Positions 30,756 through 40,264 of a DNA stretch of 64,000 nucleotides are shown piece after piece (the first letter of the stretch is position 1; each line of letters starts with the position of its first letter). This DNA comes from Gehongia tenuis (GTDB lineage: Bacteria > Bacillota > Clostridia > Christensenellales > NSJ-53): contig NZ_JACRSR010000002.1 of NCBI RefSeq assembly GCF_014384795.1, positions 248,001-312,000 of the forward strand, given 5' to 3'. The translations under genes and the position numbers were made by a program. The notes under the pieces were generated by a model. The model was not told the origin of the DNA, searched no databases, and saw only the letters and a list, made by a program, of their open reading frames with translations.

Positions 30756-32447
30756 ATGAAAATTGTGATTGTAGGCGGCGTAGCCGGAGGGGCCAGTGCT
30801 GCGGCCAGAGCGCGCAGACTTATGGAGGATGCAGAAATCGTCGTCTTTGAACGGGGCGAACACATCTCCTATGCCAACTGCGGGCTTCCCTACCATGTAG
30901 GAAATGTGATTCCCGACGAGGACGATCTTCTGGTGCAGACGGTCAAGGGCATGTCCCGCCGTTTCCGCCTGGACATCCGGACAAACAGCGAGGTTACGGC
31001 CATCCACCGGGATCGCCGGACGGTGTCCGTTCATGACCGCAAAAACGGCCGCACCTATGAGGAGAGCTACGACAGACTGATCCTCTCACCCGGAGCCCGT
31101 CCTTTCGTGCCGCCTCTGCCCGGTGCGGACCTCAAAGGCGTGTACACCCTTCGCACCATTCCCGATGCGGCGGCCATCAAGGCCAAGGTGGATGCAGGCG
31201 GCGTAAAACGAGCCGTGGTGGTGGGTGCCGGCTTCATTGGCGTGGAACTGGCGGAGAATCTGCAGGCAAGGGGTGTGGAGGTCACCCTGGAGGAGGGCGC
31301 TGATCAGGTGCTGCCACCCTTGGACAGCGATATGGCCCGTTTGATTGAGACCGAGCTTGAAAAAAATGGTGTCCGTCTAATTTTGGGCTCCTCGCTCCAA
31401 TCCATTGAGAAGACCGCTTCGGGACTGGCCGTAACCGCTGGGGATCACGCTCCCATTGAAGCGGATCTGGTGGCCCTTTGTATCGGGGTACGGCCGGAGA
31501 CGGAGCTGGCCAAGGCGGCGGGACTCCGGCTCGGCTTCAAAGACAGTATTTGGACCGACAGCCATCAGCGCACCTCCGATCCCCACATCTATGCTGTGGG
31601 CGACGCCGTACAAACCTGGAACCTGCTGGATGGCAAGGAAACCCTGCTGGCGCTGGCCGGACCGGCCAACCGCCAGGGCCGGCTGGCCGCCGGCGCCATT
31701 GCCGGTCTGCCGCACGCTTTCCCCGGTGTGGCAGGGTCCTCCGTAGTAAAGGTGTTCGGTCTGACCGCTGCCGCCACCGGTATGAGTGAAAAGGCGCTGC
31801 TTCGGGAAAATGTGCCTTATGAGAAGGTCTACGTTCAGCCCTTGGACCATGCGGGCTACTACCCCGGCGCCCGCCAGATGACTTTGAAGCTGCTCTTTTC
31901 GCCGGTAAGCCGCAGGGTGCTGGGTGCCCAGGCCGTGGGTCCGGAAGGCATTGATAAGCGCATTGACGTCATCGCCGCGGCCCTTCAGCTGGGTGCGACG
32001 GTGGATCAGCTCTCTCAGCTTGAACTGTGCTATGCACCGCCCTATGGTTCCGCCAAGGATCCCGTCAACGTGGCTGGTTTCGTGGCGGTAAACGTGCTGG
32101 ACGGCCTCAGCCGGCAGATCCATTGGCATGATATTGGCTGCCTGCCCGAAAATGCTCTGCTTCTGGATGTGCGCACTCCCGCCGAATACGAGGCGGGCCA
32201 CATCGAGGGCGCAAAGCTGTTCCCGCTGGATAATCTTCGGGAGACCCTTGAGGAACTGCCCAAGGACCGGCCCACGGTGGTCTACTGCAAGGTGGGACTT
32301 CGTGGCTACCTGGCCGAACGGATCCTCGTTCAGCATGGCTTTACCGATGTGTACAATCTGGCCGGCGGTTATCAGTTGTACGAGGGGGTGCGGGGCGCCA
32401 CGGTTCCTGATCTGCCCATCGACTGCCTGGGATATGCCAGGTCTTAA
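30756..32447 (+). CDS. CoA-disulfide reductase-rhodanese fusion
   Basis: A 563-residue flavoprotein. FAD binding is shown by VIVGGVAGGASAA at the N-terminus, and the single catalytic cysteine in NCGLPY (about Cys43) marks the CoA-disulfide/persulfide reductase class; a second Rossmann motif (VVVGAGFIGVELAE, about 150) binds NAD(P)H. After a dimerisation domain comes a rhodanese domain (LLDVRTPAEYEAGHI, then active-site VVYCKVGLRG, about Cys510). Such CDR-Rhd proteins reduce CoA disulfides, polysulfides or persulfides. AAGGAGG precedes ATG 30756. Last gene of the operon. Confidence 0.95.
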   Translation: MKIVIVGGVAGGASAAARARRLMEDAEIVVFERGEHISYANCGLPYHVGNVIPDEDDLLVQTVKGMSRRFRLDIRTNSEVTAIHRDRRTVSVHDRKNGRTYEESYDRLILSPGARPFVPPLPGADLKGVYTLRTIPDAAAIKAKVDAGGVKRAVVVGAGFIGVELAENLQARGVEVTLEEGADQVLPPLDSDMARLIETELEKNGVRLILGSSLQSIEKTASGLAVTAGDHAPIEADLVALCIGVRPETELAKAAGLRLGFKDSIWTDSHQRTSDPHIYAVGDAVQTWNLLDGKETLLALAGPANRQGRLAAGAIAGLPHAFPGVAGSSVVKVFGLTAAATGMSEKALLRENVPYEKVYVQPLDHAGYYPGARQMTLKLLFSPVSRRVLGAQAVGPEGIDKRIDVIAAALQLGATVDQLSQLELCYAPPYGSAKDPVNVAGFVAVNVLDGLSRQIHWHDIGCLPENALLLDVRTPAEYEAGHIEGAKLFPLDNLRETLEELPKDRPTVVYCKVGLRGYLAERILVQHGFTDVYNLAGGYQLYEGVRGATVPDLPIDCLGYARS

Positions 32448-32454
32448 GCTCCAT

Positions 32455-32484
32455 AAAAAAAGGACGCAACTGCGTCCTTTTTTT
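32455..32484. terminator. bidirectional intrinsic terminator
   Basis: AAAAAAAGGACGCA / TGCGTCCTTTTTTT hairpin between converging genes. Confidence 0.87.
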
Positions 32485-32488
32485 ATTC

Positions 32489-33967
32489 TTACTCCTGCCA
32501 GCCCCGTTCCTTCAGGGCTTCCCGAACGACCTCCCGTTCATCAAAGGGATATTTCACGCCCTTGATGTCCTGATAGGTCTCGTGCCCCTTACCGATCAAT
32601 ACGGCGATATCCCCAGGCTGGGCGTGATCGATCAGATAGGCGATGGCATCCTTCCGGTCGGGAATGATCACATATCGCCCCTGGGAGCGTTCAAGGCCCA
32701 CTTTGAGGTCCTCCATGATATCCTCAAGCTCCTCAAAGCGGGGATTGTCTTCGGTCAGGATGGTGAGATCGGCATATCTGCCGGAAATCTCACCCATATC
32801 AAAGCGCCGGGCGCGGGCGCGGTTTCCGCCGCCGCCAAACAGACAGATAAGCCGTCCCGGGTTGTACTCCCGTAGCGTGCTAAGCAGCGACTCCATGCTC
32901 ATGTAGTTATGGGCATAATCAATCAAAATGGTATAATCCGAAGGCGTGGGCACCGGCTCCACCCGCCCCCGCACGTGGACATCCCGAAGGCCCTTTCGGA
33001 TCGCGCCCTCCCCAATGCCAAAGTAAAGAGCGATGCCCGCCGCGGCCAGCGCGTTCTCCACGTTGAACTTGCCCGGCAGACCCACCGTCATGGTCCAGCG
33101 ATTATCCCCGCGGCACAGGGTAAAGTCAACGCCAAGATGCCGTCCCTCCCGCCGGAGATGCACATTTTCCGCCATGATATCCGCGGAATGCTCGATGCCA
33201 AAGGTGGCGATATCGCAGGTGTGTCCTTGAAGCACCTCTTCCCATTTGGGATCGTCAGCATTGACCAGTCCATGCTGGCACATCCGGAAAAGCACGGACT
33301 TCCAGCCCATATATTCGGCAAAGGTTCTGTGTTCAGTGGGGCTGATATGGTCCTCCGAGATATTGGTGAACACACCAAGTTCAAACTCGGTGCCGTCCAC
33401 CCGGTGCATCATCAGGCCCTGGGAGGAAACCTCCATCACCACGTGGGTGCAGCCTTCATCCTTCATACGCCGGAGAAGCTGCTGCAGCTCATGGGACTCG
33501 GGCGTGGTGTTGCGGGAGGGAACCACCTCATCCCCAATCATGGTTTGAATGGTACCGATGAGGCCAACCTTGTATCCCGCGGCCTCCAGAATATTTTTTG
33601 TCATGTAGCTGCAGGTGGTCTTTCCCTTGGTGCCCGTGATACCGATCATATGCAGTTCCCGGGAGGGATGGCCGTAGAACGCTGCGGCGGCGCAGGCCAT
33701 AGCCGCCCGCCCATCCTTTACCTTCACCACCGTGGTATCCGCCGGCGCCTCCACCGGCTGCTCCACCAAAAGGGCGGCAGCCCCCGCCTTGGCAGCGGCA
33801 GGTCCATAGTCATGGCCGTCCAGCGTTCGACCCACCAGGCAGCAGAACAGACAGCCCGGAACCACCTTCCGGGAGTCGCACACAATATCCCCAATTTCAA
33901 TATCGGGACTGCCCTGCAAGATCTCGAAGGGCTGGCCCGCCAAAAGCTCCTTCAGTGTCAATCCCAT
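32489..33967 (-). CDS. murE: UDP-MurNAc-tripeptide synthetase (meso-diaminopimelate adding)
   Basis: Adds meso-diaminopimelate to UDP-MurNAc-L-Ala-D-Glu in peptidoglycan synthesis. 492 residues. ATP-binding GITGTKGKTT lies near residue 110, and the TEDNPRFEE segment (about 408) contains DNPR, the signature that selects diaminopimelate over lysine. It overlaps dapF by 10 bases, an arrangement that pairs the last step of DAP formation with its use. Confidence 0.96.
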   Translation of the reverse strand: MGLTLKELLAGQPFEILQGSPDIEIGDIVCDSRKVVPGCLFCCLVGRTLDGHDYGPAAAKAGAAALLVEQPVEAPADTTVVKVKDGRAAMACAAAAFYGHPSRELHMIGITGTKGKTTCSYMTKNILEAAGYKVGLIGTIQTMIGDEVVPSRNTTPESHELQQLLRRMKDEGCTHVVMEVSSQGLMMHRVDGTEFELGVFTNISEDHISPTEHRTFAEYMGWKSVLFRMCQHGLVNADDPKWEEVLQGHTCDIATFGIEHSADIMAENVHLRREGRHLGVDFTLCRGDNRWTMTVGLPGKFNVENALAAAGIALYFGIGEGAIRKGLRDVHVRGRVEPVPTPSDYTILIDYAHNYMSMESLLSTLREYNPGRLICLFGGGGNRARARRFDMGEISGRYADLTILTEDNPRFEELEDIMEDLKVGLERSQGRYVIIPDRKDAIAYLIDHAQPGDIAVLIGKGHETYQDIKGVKYPFDEREVVREALKERGWQE

Positions 33968-34824
33968 GGCGCATTTTCCTCATAGGGATTGCCTTCCACA
34001 AATTCGCCGTCAAAGACCACCGTGGAAGGTCCGGTCATGAATAGATCCCCTGTGCATTCATCCCACTCAATATGGATCACGCCGCCCTTTTGTTCCACAT
34101 CTACACTCCGGTTGCAGCGGCCGGTAAGCACGCCGGCCACCACCGACGCGCAGGAGCCGGTACCGCAGGCAAGGGTCTCGCCCACGCTTCGTTCCCAAAC
34201 CCGGAAACGAATGCGGTCCGGAGCCAGGATCTCAGCAAACTCACAGTTCGCCCGCTCGGGATAGAGGGGATGGTGCTCCATGGCGGGTCCGTATTTTTCA
34301 AGATCAAAATGGTCCACGTCCTCCACAAAGGCCACCATATGCGGGTTGCCAAGGGACATAGCCGTCACATGGAAGGTGCGGTCCAGCACCTCCACCGGCT
34401 GATCAATGAACTGTTCAAGATCGGTGATCACCGGAGCCTTCGCCGCCTCAAGAATGGGCGATCCAAAGTTGGCGGTGATGTTGACCACCTTCCCCGACTT
34501 CACATCCAGCGTCACCACCTTGACGCCGGCGATGGTTTCGATACGCATTCGGGTCTTGCGGGTAATGCCGTAATGATAGACAAACTTGCCCACACTGCGA
34601 ATGGCATTGCCGCAGATCTGGGCCTCGGTGCCATCGGGATTGAAGATGCGCATTCTGAAGTCGGCATTCTGCGAGGGACAGATGAGCACCAAGCCGTCGG
34701 CGCCTACGCCATAGTTTCGGTTGGATACGAATTTAGCCAAGCGGTTGGGATCGTGAATATTCTGGTGAATCCCATCCACAAATACAAAGTCATTGCCAAG
34801 GGATGTCATCTTGGTGAATCTCAT
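33958..34824 (-). CDS. dapF: diaminopimelate epimerase
   Basis: Converts LL- to meso-diaminopimelate for lysine and peptidoglycan. 288 residues, slightly longer than the usual 275. The two catalytic cysteines are present in ICGNAIRS (about residue 77) and ACGTGSCASV (about 220). GNDFVF near the start is also conserved. A possible promoter (-35 TTGACA at 34891-34896, minus strand) diverges from that of the aldo/keto reductase. Confidence 0.96.
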   Translation of the reverse strand: MRFTKMTSLGNDFVFVDGIHQNIHDPNRLAKFVSNRNYGVGADGLVLICPSQNADFRMRIFNPDGTEAQICGNAIRSVGKFVYHYGITRKTRMRIETIAGVKVVTLDVKSGKVVNITANFGSPILEAAKAPVITDLEQFIDQPVEVLDRTFHVTAMSLGNPHMVAFVEDVDHFDLEKYGPAMEHHPLYPERANCEFAEILAPDRIRFRVWERSVGETLACGTGSCASVVAGVLTGRCNRSVDVEQKGGVIHIEWDECTGDLFMTGPSTVVFDGEFVEGNPYEENAPWD

Positions 34825-34960
34825 GGGTCCATCATTCCTTCCAATATTAGATACTTCCTCCGATCATAGGGTAATCCCTTGAGAATCGTTTGTCAATGGC
34901 CTTTTGTAAGGACCTGGAATGTGCTATAATTTTATTATTCCAAAAGGGAGGATATTCAGT

Positions 34961-35998
34961 ATGCAGAAAACTCGTTTAGGAAAAACGGATTTGATGGTCA
35001 CCCGCACCGCCTTTGGCGCGCTGCCCATTCAAAGGGACGATGTGAAAACGGCTGTGGATATTGTCAGCCGCGCTTTTGACGCCGGCATCAATTTTTTTGA
35101 TACGGCCCGCGCCTACACCGACAGTGAGGAAAAATTGGGTCTGGCTTTTGAAGGCCGGCGCCATAAAGTGGTGATCGCCACCAAGACCCAGGCCGCCGAT
35201 GCCAAGACGCTGTGGGCCCATCTCGAGACCAGCCTCAAAAACCTGCGGACCGATTATATCGATCTCTATCAGCTTCACAACCCCGCCGGGCTGCCCGATC
35301 CAAACGACGAAAAGGGCCTGTATGCGGCTTTGGTGGAAGCCAAAAGAAAGGGCATGATCCGCCATTTCGGAATCACCAACCACCGTATCCATGTTGCCCG
35401 CGAGGCGGCGGAGAGCGGCCTGTATGAGACCGTTCAGTTCCCCTTTTCCTATCTCAGTCAGCAGCCGGAAATTGAACTGGTCAATTTATGCAAAAGCCGC
35501 GACGTGGGATTCATCGCCATGAAGGCGCTAAGCGGCGGACTTGTGGCCAACGTGCCCGCCACCTTTGCTTTCTTGCGCCAGTTTGACAACGTGGTGCCCA
35601 TCTACGGCATCCAGCACATGTGGGAGTTGGAGCAGTTTTTGGAGCTGGATCAAAACCCGCCCATCATCGACGCGGCCATGGAGGCCGTCATGGAAAAGGA
35701 GCGAGAGGAGCTTTCCGGGGATTTCTGCCGTTCCTGCGGTTACTGTCTGCCCTGTCCCCAGAACATTCTCATCCCTCAAGCGGCCAGGATCTACTTCCTG
35801 ATGACCCGTTCGCCTTACCAGCCCTACATCACTTCCGAATTTCAAGCGGAGATGGCCAGGGTGGAGACCTGCATCGAGTGCGGCGCCTGTGCCTCCCGCT
35901 GTCCCTACGGCCTGGATACGCCCGGGCTCCTCAAGCGCCAGCTGGCCCTATATAAGACCTTTCTGGCGGAGCATCAGGATGAAATAAAAAATGGCTAA
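34961..35998 (+). CDS. aldo/keto reductase with C-terminal [4Fe-4S] ferredoxin domain
   Basis: A 345-residue protein. Residues 1-260 are an aldo/keto reductase barrel (TRLGKTDLMVTRTAFGALP, DTARAYTDSEEKLG with the catalytic Tyr, then KTQA and the LYQLHN segment). The end carries two cysteine groups, CRSCGYCLPCPQ and CIECGACASRCPYG, typical of 4Fe-4S-bearing clostridial AKRs. The combination suggests ferredoxin-coupled rather than purely NADPH-linked chemistry, which is inference. GGGAGGA precedes the ATG; TATAAT lies at 34925-34930 with a weak -35 (TTTTGT) 17 bp upstream. Confidence 0.9.
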   Translation: MQKTRLGKTDLMVTRTAFGALPIQRDDVKTAVDIVSRAFDAGINFFDTARAYTDSEEKLGLAFEGRRHKVVIATKTQAADAKTLWAHLETSLKNLRTDYIDLYQLHNPAGLPDPNDEKGLYAALVEAKRKGMIRHFGITNHRIHVAREAAESGLYETVQFPFSYLSQQPEIELVNLCKSRDVGFIAMKALSGGLVANVPATFAFLRQFDNVVPIYGIQHMWELEQFLELDQNPPIIDAAMEAVMEKEREELSGDFCRSCGYCLPCPQNILIPQAARIYFLMTRSPYQPYITSEFQAEMARVETCIECGACASRCPYGLDTPGLLKRQLALYKTFLAEHQDEIKNG

Positions 35999-36019
35999 TT
36001 TTTCCTCGCATCTTCCCTC

Positions 36020-36184
36020 TTCATCCGGACATACTTCTATTGTAAAAGCTTACTGCCGGATGAAACGGATTGACAGCTTGATGAAAGCGTCAAACCTATG
36101 ATCAAACGTACAAAGAACACCCCCTCGTGCTAAACGAGGCCCATTCTTGACACAAACGTAGCTTAACGCTATTGAGTACGTTTG
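36020..36184. repeat. intergenic region with nested inverted repeats
   Basis: No convincing gene lies in 35999-36262. TTCATCCGG (36020-36028) pairs with CCGGATGAA (36056-36064). CAAACGTA occurs at 36103-36110 and 36153-36160, and its complement TACGTTTG at 36177-36184; the first and last copies extend to a 10-bp inverted repeat. CCTCGT/ACGAGG forms an inner hairpin near 36122. It could be a small RNA or remains of a mobile element; I cannot decide. Confidence 0.4.
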
Positions 36185-36207
36185 AACAAAAAGCAGAAGA
36201 TTTTACG

Positions 36208-36247
36208 AAAAAGACCCCCAAAGTCCTACGGACGTTGGGGGTCTTTG
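36208..36247. terminator. strong intrinsic terminator of the ktr operon
   Basis: AAAGACCCCCAA (left arm) and TTGGGGGTCTTT (right arm) form a 12-bp stem around a short inner hairpin. On the minus strand TTTTTCG follows, ending ktrA. Confidence 0.88.
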
Positions 36248-36262
36248 ATATTGTGCAGCGGC

Positions 36263-36916
36263 CTATTGATTGTGCGCTTCCAGGCGTTTGATGTTTTGGT
36301 TGGACCCGATGGCCACCAGAACATCGCCCTCCCGAATCACATCGTCGCTTCGAGGAGATACATTGATGCTGCTGCCATGCCGGATGGCCAGCACGTTGAT
36401 GCCGTACTTCACCCGCATCTCCAGCTCCTGCAGGTTCTTGTCCACCCATTCGGGCCAAACCGACAGCTCCACCAAACTGTAGTCGTCGGACAGTTCGATA
36501 AAGTCCACGATGCTGGAGGAAACCAGGTTGTGGGCCACCCGAACGCCCATGTCCCGTTCCGGGAAGACCACCCGGTCCGCTCCCACTTTGAGCAGCACCT
36601 TGGCATGCAGATCGCCCTGGGCCTTGGCTAAGACCTTGGGAATGCCCAGTTCCTTGCAGAGCATGGTCACCATGATGCTGGCCTGGATATCGTTGCCGAT
36701 GGTGACCACTGCCACATCAAAATTTCTAAGACCCAGCGTGCGGATCGCCGCCTCGTCGGTAGCATCGGCCTGCACGGCATGGGTGACCCGGTCGGAGATG
36801 TCCTCCACGCGCTCCTCATTTTTATCGATGGCCAGCACATCATAGCCCAGCGAATAGAGGGTACTTGCGATGCTGGACCCAAACCGTCCCAGTCCAATGA
36901 TGGCAAACTGCCGCAT
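36263..36916 (-). CDS. ktrA: KtrA/TrkA-type potassium channel regulatory subunit
   Basis: A 217-residue cytosolic RCK protein that forms the gating ring of a K+ uptake channel. The N-terminal Rossmann motif FAIIGLGRFGSSIA and the ATP/NAD-binding acidic residue in VLAIDKNEERV are clear; the C-terminal RCK_C domain (about 135-217) ends in GDVLVAIGSNQNIKRLE and in relatives binds c-di-AMP. Encoded 19 bases after its membrane partner. Confidence 0.94.
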   Translation of the reverse strand: MRQFAIIGLGRFGSSIASTLYSLGYDVLAIDKNEERVEDISDRVTHAVQADATDEAAIRTLGLRNFDVAVVTIGNDIQASIMVTMLCKELGIPKVLAKAQGDLHAKVLLKVGADRVVFPERDMGVRVAHNLVSSSIVDFIELSDDYSLVELSVWPEWVDKNLQELEMRVKYGINVLAIRHGSSINVSPRSDDVIREGDVLVAIGSNQNIKRLEAHNQ

Positions 36917-36935
36917 AAAAAGCTTCCTCCTTTAA

Positions 36936-38339
36936 TCAGCCAACCATCAGGCGGTCTTCCGGCCGCTTGATGTGGGCGCGTTTCCGGGTGTTTTGCCGTA
37001 TGGCGAAGAACAAAGCCAAGGTCATCGGCCCCAGCCGTCCAATGAACATGGTCAGTATGAGCATAATCCGGCTGACCGTGCCCAAAAAGGGTGTCAGATT
37101 GGCACTGAGCCCCACGGTGCCGAAAGCCGATACCGATTCAAAGAGCACGTCATCCAGCCCTCCATGGGCCACCATGGGGTCGCCGAGGCCCAGCTCAATC
37201 ATGCTGATCACCATGGTCACGCCCACCACCAGCACCAAAGCCAGCATGGCAATGGCCACCGCCCGGGTAATGGTACCCCAGGAAAGGCTCTTTCCAAAGA
37301 TTTCGATCTCTCGCTTACCCCGGATCACGCTGATCACCAGCAGAATTAAAACGGCGATGGTGGTCGTTTTGATGCCGCCGCCGGTGGATGCCGGGGAAGC
37401 GCCAATGAACATCAGGATAACGGTAAAAAATTTACTGGCGGGCGTTAGCGCCGCCTGATCCACCGTGGCATAACCCGCTGTCCTGGCACTCACCGACTGG
37501 AACATGGCCGCCATGATTTTCTCAAAGGGGTTCATCCCCTCCGCCCCTAGGGTTCCCGGATTGTTCCACTCCAAAACGGCGATGACCAGTGTACCCACCA
37601 CGATGAGCAGAGCGCTCATGGACAGCACCACCTTCGCCTGAAGGCTGAGCCGGTTAAAGCGCCGCTTGTTGTTGGCCTCCAGAATAACCGTGAAGCCAAG
37701 ACCGCCGATAATGATCAAAGCCATGATCGTGAAATTGATCATGAAATCCTCACGGAAGGGCATGAGACTCTGTCCGGTACCGAAAACGTCGAATCCTGCG
37801 TTGCAAAATGCTGAGATGGAATGAAAGAAGGAATAATAAAGTCCCTTTGCAAACCCATAATAGGGTACAAGCCGTGTGGACAGCAGGGCCGCGCCCACAA
37901 GCTCCACCGTCAAAGTCATGATGAGGATGCTGCGGGTCAGCTTAACCAGTCCCTGAAGTCCGCTTTCATTGAGGGCCTCCTGCATGACCAGCCGCTCCTT
38001 CAGCGTGATTCTCTTGCGAAGAATCATGAACAGGAACGTGGCGCAGGTCATCAGACCCAGACCGCCAAACTGGATGAGGGCGATGATTACAATCTGGCCA
38101 AAGATGGAGAAGGTGGATCCCGTTTCCACCACCACAAGCCCGGTCACGCATACCGCAGAGGTGGAGGTAAAAAGGGCATTCAAATAGCCCACGCTTTCCC
38201 CGCTGCGGGAAGCAATGGGCAAATTGAGCAATAGGGAGCCGACCAGAATCACCAGCGCAAAGCCGCCCACCAAAATCTGAACCGGTTTCAAATGGATACG
38301 GCTGCGCAGTTTGTTGAACATTTGCACAATCCAGGCCAT
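36936..38339 (-). CDS. ktrB: KtrB/TrkH-type potassium uptake membrane subunit
   Basis: A 467-residue K+ translocating protein with four M1-P-M2 repeats. Selectivity-filter-like glycines occur in SAVCVTGLVV (about residue 60), NAGFDVFG, SARTAGYATVD and SAFGTVGLSA. Length fits KtrB. It is first in the operon and precedes ktrA. Confidence 0.94.
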   Translation of the reverse strand: MAWIVQMFNKLRSRIHLKPVQILVGGFALVILVGSLLLNLPIASRSGESVGYLNALFTSTSAVCVTGLVVVETGSTFSIFGQIVIIALIQFGGLGLMTCATFLFMILRKRITLKERLVMQEALNESGLQGLVKLTRSILIMTLTVELVGAALLSTRLVPYYGFAKGLYYSFFHSISAFCNAGFDVFGTGQSLMPFREDFMINFTIMALIIIGGLGFTVILEANNKRRFNRLSLQAKVVLSMSALLIVVGTLVIAVLEWNNPGTLGAEGMNPFEKIMAAMFQSVSARTAGYATVDQAALTPASKFFTVILMFIGASPASTGGGIKTTTIAVLILLVISVIRGKREIEIFGKSLSWGTITRAVAIAMLALVLVVGVTMVISMIELGLGDPMVAHGGLDDVLFESVSAFGTVGLSANLTPFLGTVSRIMLILTMFIGRLGPMTLALFFAIRQNTRKRAHIKRPEDRLMVG

Positions 38340-38417
38340 GCCTGCGCCTCCTCCATTTTGCGTATAGAGGAATCATACCATTGTGAAACCCGCTTGGCAA
38401 GCCCTGGCTTCCTATAA

Positions 38418-40100
38418 TCAGCTCAGGGAGGATGAGAATTCTGTGTTCACCATCATGTGATCCTTAAAGTATTTGTAATCCACCACTTTCTGATCGTCGA
38501 CGACACGGCGGGGCAGCTCAATGGTAAAGGTGGTGCCTTCATTCTCTTCGCTTTCAAAGCTCACCTTACCGCCATGAAGGTCCACAAAGGACTTGACCAT
38601 GGCCAGACCTATGCCGCTGCCGCTTCCCCGAACCTTCCTCGGATCCCCCACGCAATATAGATCAAATACCTTGTCCCGGATGGAATCCGGCACGCCGGCG
38701 CCTTGATCGGATACGGTGATCTCCACCGTGTCCGCCAGGGATGCGACCCCCACCACGATCACTCCGCCCGGCCGGGAAAACTTTACCGCATTGGACAGCA
38801 GATTGAGCATGATATGTTCCAGCTTATGAATGTCCACAGCCGCCACACACCGGTCCTCACTGCTGACAAATTGGAATGAAAGACCTCTTTGCGTGATGTA
38901 GGGCACGACCGTGTTACAGATGCCTGCCACCACCGATACCAAATCACAGTTGCAGGGACAAAGGGTCATGTATCCGGCGTTGATCTTGGAAAAATCGATC
39001 AGCATGTTGGCCTGACGGAGCAGCCGATAGCAGTTGAGGCGCATGGCTTCCAGCTTATTCTCCAGATCCAGCGGCCTGCCCGAGCGAACGAGAATCTCCA
39101 AAACCTGGATGGTTCCCAGAATCGAGTTGAGCGGCGTTCGGAGCTCGTGGGACACGTTGGACAGGTATTTGAACAAGGCGCGGTTCTCCTCCACCTTTTC
39201 TTCGAGGATTCCATTGGTTCTTGCCGTTTCCCACCGGTCGGTGATATCCACGGCAATAACCAGTGTCCAGTTTCTGCCCTCCGCCGCTAGAGGCATCAGA
39301 TAGGTTTTAATGCACCGGCATTCATCGGCAAAAGCAAGGACCTGCTCGAAGACCATGCCCTCTCTCGCTTCACTCAGCTTTTGGATTTTTTCATAAAAAT
39401 GCCGCCATGGGTCATCCCCGATGGAGGGCTGAAAGCAGTGCACATATTGAAGCGCCCGTTCATTGGCCAGCACCACATCGTTGCGTTCCAGCACGAAGGC
39501 ACATTCGGTGATTCCGTTCACCAGCCATTCCATCATCCGCTCATAATCTCCAACATCCTTGGAAGCCCCATGGCTTGCAAGCACGCTTTTCCCCAGAAGC
39601 ACCATCAAGCTGAAAATAAGCCGTCTATTTTGAGCGCTCCACGGATTGCGGATTCTTGGGTCAGGCACGATCAAAAATACGTGATCCCCGTCCAGGTCGC
39701 ACTGAAGCCATATCAGGTTCTGAATGCCCGCACTCTTTAGGATCTTTGCTCTGTCCGAGCGTTCATGGCAATCCAGCTCCAGCAGGGAATGTTTCCGCGC
39801 ATCCTTTAAAAACACCCTGCCGGCAGGCCCATTCAGACACTCTTCCCACCAGGCTTCGCTTTTTTCACCGAAGCAGCACCACAGCCGTTCGCCGGTTTGG
39901 CGCAGCACGCAAAGGGCCATATCCTGTGCGTTCAGGGCCGCGCTCATTCTGCTGAGGATAATTCGGCGGCCGCTGGCCGTACCGCCCTGCTCCAAGTGAT
40001 GATTCAGCGTCTGATAGAGAATAAGGGCAAGCTTGTCCTCCAAATCTTCGGCCTGCAGCAATTCTCCCTCGTCCACAAAATTTTCCTCACGGGTTGCCAT
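38418..40100 (-). CDS. soluble PAS/GAF-like sensor histidine kinase (orphan)
   Basis: A 560-residue kinase without transmembrane segments. Residues 45-185 look GAF-like, 190-305 PAS-like (ECAFVLERNDVVLANERALQYV, ending in VAVDITDRWE). HisKA follows with phospho-acceptor His in FKYLSNVSHELRTPLNS (about 328), then a HATPase domain with N box MLNLLSNAVKFS, G1 DQGAGVPDS and G2 GSGSGIGLAMV. No response regulator is adjacent. Orphan kinases of this kind often feed the Spo0A pathway in Clostridia; the link to Spo0A at 62.9 kb is a guess. Confidence 0.92.
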   Translation of the reverse strand: MATREENFVDEGELLQAEDLEDKLALILYQTLNHHLEQGGTASGRRIILSRMSAALNAQDMALCVLRQTGERLWCCFGEKSEAWWEECLNGPAGRVFLKDARKHSLLELDCHERSDRAKILKSAGIQNLIWLQCDLDGDHVFLIVPDPRIRNPWSAQNRRLIFSLMVLLGKSVLASHGASKDVGDYERMMEWLVNGITECAFVLERNDVVLANERALQYVHCFQPSIGDDPWRHFYEKIQKLSEAREGMVFEQVLAFADECRCIKTYLMPLAAEGRNWTLVIAVDITDRWETARTNGILEEKVEENRALFKYLSNVSHELRTPLNSILGTIQVLEILVRSGRPLDLENKLEAMRLNCYRLLRQANMLIDFSKINAGYMTLCPCNCDLVSVVAGICNTVVPYITQRGLSFQFVSSEDRCVAAVDIHKLEHIMLNLLSNAVKFSRPGGVIVVGVASLADTVEITVSDQGAGVPDSIRDKVFDLYCVGDPRKVRGSGSGIGLAMVKSFVDLHGGKVSFESEENEGTTFTIELPRRVVDDQKVVDYKYFKDHMMVNTEFSSSLS

Positions 40101-40264
40101 GGTTCACGCTCCTTTACGAATGTATGACCTCTAATGTAACATGATCATATCATAAATTTAAACTTCATGTTAATTATATAATGCAATAGTAATCCTGCAA
40201 CAAAAAATACCATATATTAAAAAGATTTAAGTGTTTATAATATTAAGAGGGTGGTGATACAACA

